Positions 56,651-64,000 of a DNA stretch of 64,000 nucleotides are shown piece by piece. Made by a program: the position numbers and the translations under genes. This stretch comes from Ochotona curzoniae. Lineage: Eukaryota > Chordata > Mammalia > Lagomorpha > Ochotonidae. The stretch is from the NCBI RefSeq assembly GCF_017591425.1, contig NW_024467120.1, positions 12,552,746-12,616,745 on the forward strand, given 5' to 3'. The number at the start of each line of letters is the position of its first letter. Within the stretch, counting starts at the first letter, position 1. Under the pieces are notes generated by a model. The model saw nothing but the letters and a program-made list of their open reading frames with translations, had not been told where the DNA came from and made no database searches.

Positions 56651-59100
56651 AAATAATTAACTGTGTTAAAATGTCAGTGTTAGCAAAGATAGCATACAAA
56701 ATTAAGTTATTTCTTCTAAAATTCAATTGGAATTTTACTCACATGGCAATGGTTGAGAGCAAATCAAAAATGGGTCACATGTTAGGCCAGGAAGCACACA
56801 GGGAGGTAGGCTTCACTCAGCTTTTATATTCAACCTTCTCGAGAGAATTGCTTCCTGAATAAGTTGCCACAGTGATTTATGAACTTGCCACTAAGTCCAA
56901 CTCCTAATCACCATAATAATTGAGTTTTTTTCTCTCACATTCTTAGTACTTTGAATGATTTGAGGATTTAAAGGCTGCATGAGTTTGAGAACCAGATATT
57001 ATTCAAGGCATGACTTATCGTGACTGCATGATTCTGACTCTTTTGGTTTCTGCCCACCTGGTCACTCTCTACTGCTTCATGACGATCAGTGGCTTTTCCT
57101 TGCTACCCATCGCCTACCGCAGGTTCCTTGCTTGAGCGCCAACTATGCAACAAACTTACTTGGATTTCCAGACTTTCCTTTGAGATCTCTGTGGATGCCA
57201 TCATGACCCCACAACTCTTGCACTTTGAGTATCTACCAGATCAAAGTTAGATGGATGCCAGAGCAAAGTTTCTACCAGCACAAGGCGAATTTGTGTCCAC
57301 TTGAGCTGTGGAGTGCCTCACTGGCTGAATGCAGGAAGATGAAAATGTTCATGCAGCAAATGTTCAATGGAGCTGTGGAAGGATTTTGACCTTGCCATCT
57401 GGGCCTGATGTAGGATGGTCTGCCTTGAAGCCTTTTGCCCATTGTCATGTTAGTTTTAACATGACTCTCTTTCACCTTCACTGATCTCATTAGGAGGTCA
57501 CTCCTATCCCAAACATGATTTTCTTTGTTCCTTCTCTGATCAGGCCTCTCTGATTCATTTTTTTTCCTGTTGATTCTCATTAAAAAGCTGGCTAAAGCTA
57601 ACCAGTAATATCCATGCCACAGTATAAATGTTTTCCTGTTTTAAAATACCCCTCATCAAATAAGCTAGTTCATCTTTTCAAGTCTGGTCTTCCATAATCT
57701 CTTGGCATGGATGTAATACACCTAGGTTGCTGCCACTAAGAGATAGTTAACTCTTTCTTAGTATTTACATGTGAAACCTTCAGCGTGGTCTTTATTGCCC
57801 ACATTTCAATTGTTACTATGATCTTCTGCACAGTCACCAGAATAACCCATTAGGCTCCACTTAGAGCATCCTAAGCTTTCTCTACCTGGCTCCTTTAAAC
57901 TCCTCCAAACTGTTTCCAGAAATTAACTCCAAAGATCCCTCCATTTCTCATTATGATTGTGACAAACAACTGCTTTTATGGAACATATTTTATATATTAA
58001 TCAGCTTCTCATTACTTTAACAAAATACCTGAGGCAACCTATATTTACTAAGAATTATTTGGGTTCATGGTTCTGGAAGTGCATGGTCTAGGAGCCCCAT
58101 CTGGTGGTAGATTTATTTCTGGCATAATTCCCAAGAGGCAGAGGGCATCATAAAAGATTTAGGAAGCATGCAGCTCTGCTATTTGTCCTGACGGTTGTAA
58201 AGCAGCAAGGGTTTGATATTGTGGCCTCCGTTTTAATGATACAATCTAATCTAATCACTTCCCAAAGTTCCCATCTCTAAATACCATAATTGGATTACAT
58301 TTTCTAATTTCAATACAAGTAACATGCTTTGACACTAGATTCTTGAGTTTAGGGTGTGTAGACATTCAAAGCACAGCAGGTGTTTGTACAATATTTACCC
58401 CTCCAACCTGTGAACATGGACAAACTGTCCATTCATTTGTATCTTCTTTAGCTTCTGTAATCTATATCTTACACTTTCAGTACACAGATCTTTCACTTTT
58501 TTGTTAAACTAATTCTGAGTTGTTTTTCCCCCTACGAACCTGGTTTCAATATCTTTTTGTGTGTGAATCAAATGCCATTTTAATGTAGAAATTCTTTTAG
58601 AAAAATTTTGAATAAATGATTAAAATAACTACAAATGAGGAGATATTTTTACTCAACAAGTTGCATTTTTAAAACTTTTGATACAGTCCTATAGAAGGAA
58701 ATATTATTTGTGATTGAAACTCAGAAATATGTTGATGCTAGGAAAGAATGAATATTTTGTAAAAAGGGTTTACAAATTGAACTTAAGAAAGTATCTTTGG
58801 ATGTAGCTCTCTTAGCTTCCTTTTTACATTTTTCAGCATATAATATTCCTGTAAGAATCAAGCCCACAGAATGTTATAACCAATCATTATTACTGTGTAG
58901 TTTGTACTGTGATCTGAGATTCAACATAAAGAAAAAAGCAAAATAATGTTATGAAAAGTGATACTACACTGTAAGAAAAATATAAGTCCCAATTCCAATT
59001 CAACCTAATTAGTTGTATAACTTCAAGAAATTCACTTAATTTTAAAATCTTGCTTTTCTTTTCTAGAAAATGAGTGTAAGCTTAATTTCTTTAATTTTTT
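56651..59100. other. Intergenic, no gene recognised
   Basis: 56880-58000 is unassigned; a 102-codon minus frame at 57272-57580 is Lys/Arg/Ser-rich without recognisable motifs. 58005-58390 is an old interspersed repeat (ATTACTTTAACAAAATACCTG to AGACATTCAAAGCA). 58400-59100 is AT-rich. Confidence 0.45.
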
Positions 59101-60765
59101 AAAAAAATTATTTTAGATGATGCTAACATAGTTGATCAGGGTGGGAAGGATTGAGGATCAGGGAAAAGTGGGTGTGGTCATTGTTTCCAAGTCTTCCATT
59201 CTTTTTGCCATATCTGAGGGGAGGAGGAAGACCAGGGTAGAAGCCACACCGAACCCCCCAACTGTCCCAGCACCCAGAGATGGGGAACAGCCACCCAATA
59301 CCAACCCAGAGTTCTGACGTGGTGTACACTCTGGGTTCTGCCCAGGTGTTTTTCATAGTTCTTAAATGTTGTTGATCTTGGTAATCCAAGGATGAAGGAA
59401 CACAGTCCACCTTAGAGACTCCTTTCACCCAAATATTTGCTGTTATATTTGGATTGGGGTAGCTGTCTAGTCTGTTCTATTCTCTTTTCTCTGTTATGGC
59501 AACAAAAGTTTTTGAAGACTCCAATGGGCTGCCATCTTCTCTATTTGGATCTGAGCCAGCGTCCACTACTCCATATTTTCCTTTGAGGAGAACTAGTTCA
59601 TGCAGGTGGGCCCAAGAAGCAGAGCCTGGCCCCTAGAGAACCCTTGCTCCAGGGGCTCATGGACCTGGAATCCACTGTGCAGACAGGCCCAAGGACCTGG
59701 TCAAAGTGACTTGGGCCCCATTGGAACCCTCATTCATGGGGCTCAATTGCCTTGTATTGATTGAGCAGCAGGGTCCATGGACCTGGGCCATACTACCCAG
59801 TCTCCTCCAGAGCCTCCACCCAAGGAACTCTTGGACCTAGTACCCACTGTGCAGGTAGGCTTAAGGACCTGGGCCCACCGGACTTGCCAATCCTGGGGCT
59901 AATGGACCCATCACCCTCCTGCAGGTGGGCCCAAGGGTCTGGGCCAGATGACCTGAATACTGCCAAACCTCCAACCAGCATGGCTTATGGGCCCAGCATC
60001 CATGAAGCAGGTGGCCCTACCACATCCCCTGCTTTCAAGGCTCATGGAGTTTCCTTTGTCATGTCATGTCCCTGTGGCAGATCTTGCATACACAAATGGG
60101 TCCTTGGCCAAGGTTGACTTTATCCACTTCTTGTTTTGGCAGGAACAGTGTCCTTGCCCAACTGGCCCAAACCCAATCCAGTTTTTACTGTTGGATGTTG
60201 TAGCCCAACCATACGTGGTCCATACCCAGACACAGCCCTCATGTAGTTCAGTGGAAGATGGGACCTAACCTAGCCCATTATACACCCACCCTGTTTCTGA
60301 TGATTATAAGCGAATGCTGGAGTCTAGCCCAATCTGGCACTCATCAGATTCAGTCCCCACCCATTGCAAGGGAGACTGCAGCCATGTCTGGCCCAGCCCA
60401 CTACCCCTATTCTGGCTCTTGTTCTTGCCAGTGGGAATCCCAATCTAGCTTGGGCATTTCCCTAATATGGACTGTTCCTAGCCACAGATCTTGCACATGC
60501 CAACAGATTGTTGTTCCACATGAGTGAGCCCAGATAATGCCCCACAGACCAGCCTCACATTACCCATTCCCTGTTACAACTCTCACTCGTGGGTTCTGTG
60601 ATCCAGCACTTCAGGTACAGTGGGCTTGTTCATGGAACTCCCTTAGAAGTCATTCCTTACCTGGTCATGAACCCTCAGGTCTCTGATTGCCCCATCTGTG
60701 TCATCCTCCAGGCCAAATGTTAGTCCACAAGGTGGAGTAGTATTTGACGTTATTCTCAATCTACA
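59100..60765 (-). mobile_element. L1-5'-region-like block with ~70-85-bp repeats
   Basis: GC-rich block. On the minus strand AAGATGGCAGCCC (about 59536-59524) is a YY1-type core as found in L1 5' UTRs, and upstream of it (59590-60060) are 5-6 degenerate repeats beginning TTGGGCC(C/T)(A/G)CCTGCA, related to the array at 32041. 60260-60760 holds further loosely repetitive C/A-rich sequence. No L1 ORF1 follows below 59100, so it is an isolated 5' piece or another element. Confidence 0.4.
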
Positions 60766-61021
60766 TGAAAGCTAAATAAGGACCCCTATCTGGAAAATTG
60801 ACTTGATTGGCAAAGAGAAATATAGAACATTGCAGAATGTGTGTTACATCTTAGCCTCACCAGTAAGTGACTCACTTCAGTTTCGCTCACATTTTATTGG
60901 CAAATTAGATTAAGCAATTAGGACTATAATTAATGTGGAAGGAAGGTATAATTTTACTATCTCCCTGGAAGGCGAGAATAAGTTATTTACTAACATCCCA
61001 CATTTATCTAAATTATTAAAA

Positions 61022-61332
61022 ATATATGACTTTGGTGGACAGCATGGCGGCACATAGGCTAATCCTCGGTCTGTGGTGCCGGTATTTCATGTGGGTACCA
61101 GTTCGAGTCCTGGCTGCTCTACTTCCAAAATAGCATTCTGCTTTTGTCCTGGGAAAACAGCTGTGCCACATGGGAGGACTGAAGAAGGTCCTGACCACTG
61201 GCTTCAGACCAGTTCAATTTGGTCATTGTGACCATTTGTGGGTGAATCACAAATAGAAGATATTTCTCTTCCCAAATCTTCTTTATTTATAACTGACTTT
61301 CTAATAACAACAAAAACAAATAATCTGTAAAG
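61022..61332 (+). mobile_element. C-SINE
   Basis: Head GGACAGCATGGCGGCACATAG closer to the general lagomorph form (GGCTAATCCTCGG...TCCTGGCTGCTC), so an older subfamily. Confidence 0.85.
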
Positions 61333-62519
61333 CATATACACCCAAAAAAGTACCAAGTGATAATTTTTCTGTATCTAAAGCTGGAAAATAACTCAAATAA
61401 TGAAAACTCTGAGCTTTCAAATATACATGAACCAGATATTCTCATTTATGATGCCCAGTTTTTGTGGGAATATGAAATATAGCAACTTTTGTGGAAAAAT
61501 TTGGCACTATATGTTGACATCTTAGGTCTTCAAAACATTTTACGGTCTGAGATAAAGAATATATGTTTGCAACGAGACACAGATTATTATGTTTTGCATT
61601 CTTTGTGATAGTATTTGTAATAGTCAAAACAAATGCAAACATTCAACAGTACAAAAATATAATTAAATGGATTCAATTTTTAGCTACTTAAATTGTGTAT
61701 ACTTGCTCATATAACAAATTATGATCATTATAAAAAAGAGTCTCATTAACATATTCTGTAATCAATTGACTTTATAATTAGCAGAAATTCTACTTCCTGG
61801 AATAGAAATTGAGACAAGTAAGGAACTGAACAAAAGGAAGAAAAAAGAATAAATGTTAGAAGAACAAATGAAACTCAACTGACACTTGAGGTTTTAAAAG
61901 TGAAATACTTAGCTGGTTTAAAAGCGCATACATTACATGCTTAGGACAGTTTTGGGATGCATTTTGTTACGACAAGTGACTCAATGAAATGATTGAAAAA
62001 CTATTTCTGTGCAGATGTTTATCTGAATCCTACATTTTCAAAGCCAAAAAGGCGGGACGACATCTGTATTTGTGCTGAGTTACAACATCTGGAAACAACA
62101 CTCTCACTGCCAGTAGATCCATTATGCAAAGTTCTGATGAGACTCATCAGAGAAAACTGTCACCATGAAACCAATTTATGCAATATAAAACAATGACAGG
62201 TTACTTTTTGGAAATAAATAGCTTACCAAGAAGATAAGTAATATGACTTAGAAAAATATGTATACAAATGGGAAGGTAAAGTATCCAAGGCTTTTGAAAT
62301 TAAAATGAGTCGCCTCAAAAAACTCATATATTGGACTTCTAAATGTCAACCAAATTTTTAACTTTAAAAATATATAATTTGGTAACAGCATTATTTTCTG
62401 TAGAGAGAAAGAGTTTCCTCATTGTTGAAAGAATTCAATGAAATAACATCAGCATGGGAAAAAAATCAGTTCAAATGTTATCATTTTCAAGAGTAAAAAC
62501 TGAAATTTTCATCATCCTC
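61333..62519. other. 3' flank of OR-6, no gene seen
   Basis: AT-rich; a 67-codon frame at 61993-62196 has no recognisable motif. No link to the flanks of OR-1 to OR-5. Confidence 0.45.
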
Positions 62520-63461
62520 TTATTTCCTATAGAAAAAGATTCTTGACATCACCCTCTTGAAGGCCTCCTTTATGTCTTTATTTCGGAGACTGTAGATGAG
62601 GGGGTTCAACATGGGTGTGATGATTCCATAGAAGAGGGAAACCATCTTCCCCCAGTCTTTCGAGGTGGATGAAGGTGGTTGCAGGTACATGTAGATGGCT
62701 GTTCCATAAAAGAGAGACACCACAATCATGTGTGATCCACATGTCCCAAAAGCTTTCCGCCGCCCTTCTGCTGATTTGATTTTCAATACTGCTCGAGCTA
62801 TGAAGCTGTAGGAGATGAGGATTAATGTTACTGGGATGAGCAGAATTAATACACTAAAGAAAAAGAGCTCAGCCTCAATAGGTTTAGTGTCAGCACAGGA
62901 CAACTTGAGAAGGGCAGGGACCTCACAGAAGAAGTGGTCCACTTCCCGATGACCACAGCGTGGCCTGTAAAGAGTCAAGCAAGACTGCAACACGGAGTTG
63001 CTGAAGCCGGTGAACCAGGAGAAAGCTGCCATCCTCAGGCACAGCCTTTGATTCATAATGACTACGTAGTGGAGGGGTCTGCAAATTGCCACAAATCTGT
63101 CAAAAGACATAACTGCGAGGAGGAGACATTCAGTAGCTCCCAGGGCCAGGAAAATGATGAGCTGTGTCACACAACCACCATAGCTGATGGTCTTTTTGTT
63201 GCGGCAAATATTCACTAACATCTGAGGGACTGTAGTTGTGGTATAACAGAGATCTAAGATGGAGAGATTAGTGAGGAAGAAATACATGGGTGTGTGAAGT
63301 TTGGGATCCAGAATGCACACCATCATGATGGACACATTGCCAAAGATGGTGAATGAATAGGATATTACCAAGACCACAAGAAGAGGCATTTGCAGCCAGG
63401 GCCTGTCTGAAAAGCCAAGCAGTATAAACTCTTTTGAAGAGCTCTCATTTGCCCAATTCAT
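62520..63461 (-). CDS. OR-6, OR2B-like olfactory receptor (class II), intact
   Basis: Intact 313-aa receptor of a different subfamily from OR-1 to OR-5. NES at 5-7; GN 41-42; LHTPMY 55-60; C97; MSFDRFVAIC 118-127; EC2 cysteines; SYSF (TM5); KAFGTCGSH 237-245 (TM6); PMLNPLIYSLRN (TM7). The start at 63461 (MNWANES) resembles the MNWxNxS start of human OR2B proteins, as does DRFVAIC with GFSNSVLQS and VDHFFCEVPALLKLSC; this assignment is from memory. A good acceptor lies just upstream (ATTTTTAG|GTGTGAAA, exon start 63482). Its 5' exon would lie beyond or near the end of the window. Confidence 0.95.
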   Translation of the reverse strand: MNWANESSSKEFILLGFSDRPWLQMPLLVVLVISYSFTIFGNVSIMMVCILDPKLHTPMYFFLTNLSILDLCYTTTTVPQMLVNICRNKKTISYGGCVTQLIIFLALGATECLLLAVMSFDRFVAICRPLHYVVIMNQRLCLRMAAFSWFTGFSNSVLQSCLTLYRPRCGHREVDHFFCEVPALLKLSCADTKPIEAELFFFSVLILLIPVTLILISYSFIARAVLKIKSAEGRRKAFGTCGSHMIVVSLFYGTAIYMYLQPPSSTSKDWGKMVSLFYGIITPMLNPLIYSLRNKDIKEAFKRVMSRIFFYRK

Positions 63462-63482
63462 GATGATTCTTTATTTTCACAC

Positions 63483-64000
63483 CTAAAAATGATATAGGAA
63501 AACAGCCAACATAAATGTTTAATGAATACTCTTATTGGAACCAAATTTAGTTTAAAGTAATTATAATGAATCCTTCAGCAAAAAAAAAAAAACATATCTT
63601 AGAGTGAATTAAATGGAGCCTTGTTAAATACCATATTTTCTAAGCTTACAGTATAAAAAATAGCTTCTCTATTTCCAGTTGCTATTTTAAAGTAAATGGT
63701 TGCATTAGATGCCATCTAATATGAAAATATATGCATACAAAAGCATTGAAAATTAGAAGTATGGAGTATACTTTGTATTCTCTCATCTAAACCTATCCTC
63801 ATTCATAAACTTTTTGTTTTGTTATTTTATTATTTTATGATACAGTTCCATAGGTTCTGGAATTCCTCCTCTTCCATTCCCAAATTACCTCCCACTCATA
63901 AACAGTTATTATAGATAACAATTCTTAGTTAAATTACACTTAATTTAGGCTAAAAATTCTGAGTAATAAAGGGGTAATAATAAAGAGTTTCTGAATCTGT
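63483..64000 (-). other. Upstream of OR-6, with an L1 3'-UTR start
   Basis: 63815-63900 matches the terminal 3' UTR of the half-LINE-like copies (ATTTTATGATACAGTTCCATA), i.e. a third, short copy on the minus strand. The rest is AT-rich; no exon is identified. Confidence 0.5.

Noticed and set aside
57272..57580. 102-codon basic open frame that could be an exon
   Set aside because: No splice sites in useful phase, no recognisable domain, no conservation evidence in this window.
59761..60117. 118-codon Pro/Gly/Ser-rich open frame
   Set aside because: Translation of the degenerate tandem array; overlapping antisense frames are also open; no motif.

Overview
This window looks like nuclear DNA of a lagomorph, most likely a pika (Ochotona). 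All complete genes are single-exon class II olfactory receptor (OR) coding regions. The dominant repeat is the lagomorph tRNA-derived C-SINE, and the youngest copies here (for example 10652, 22370 and 29353) differ from the rabbit consensus as I remember it. The genus is an inference; 'lagomorph' is firm.

Six intact OR genes lie on the minus strand: 423-1364, 12332-13288, 26064-27002, 36505-37434, 46675-47622 and 62520-63461 (called OR-1 to OR-6). OR-1 to OR-5 form one tandem family. They are near-identical over the first ~95 codons and diverge from TM3 onward. OR-6 is a different, OR2B-like family-2 receptor. The OR-3 to OR-4 and OR-4 to OR-5 intervals are recent tandem duplicates of about 10.2-10.4 kb. 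The OR-2 unit is an older relative disrupted by LINE and LTR-like insertions, and the flanks of OR-1 and OR-5 are older still.

Upstream of each of OR-1 to OR-5, by 3.5-5 kb, is a conserved block that ends in a splice-donor sequence and carries an Olf1/EBF-like site a few hundred bases further upstream, with homeodomain-type TAAT cores near the better-conserved copies. I read this as the 5' exon and promoter of each gene. In OR-3 and OR-4 that exon is open in the receptor frame, and predicted splicing would add about 70 residues to the N terminus.

The rest is retroelement debris. It includes about 30 C-SINEs, several L1 3' ends, and two copies of an internally deleted (half-LINE-like) L1 with the same ORF2 deletion junction; one of these contains a 34-nt U2 snRNA fragment with target-site duplications. 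A degenerate ~85-bp tandem array sits inside a C-SINE (in both recent duplicons), and a related array lies in opposite orientation at 59.6-60.1 kb. A stray OR fragment is at 22.2 kb. Microsatellites differ in length between the duplicons. No protein-coding gene other than the ORs was found; other open frames overlap SINEs, LINEs, low-complexity tracts or the antisense of OR genes.
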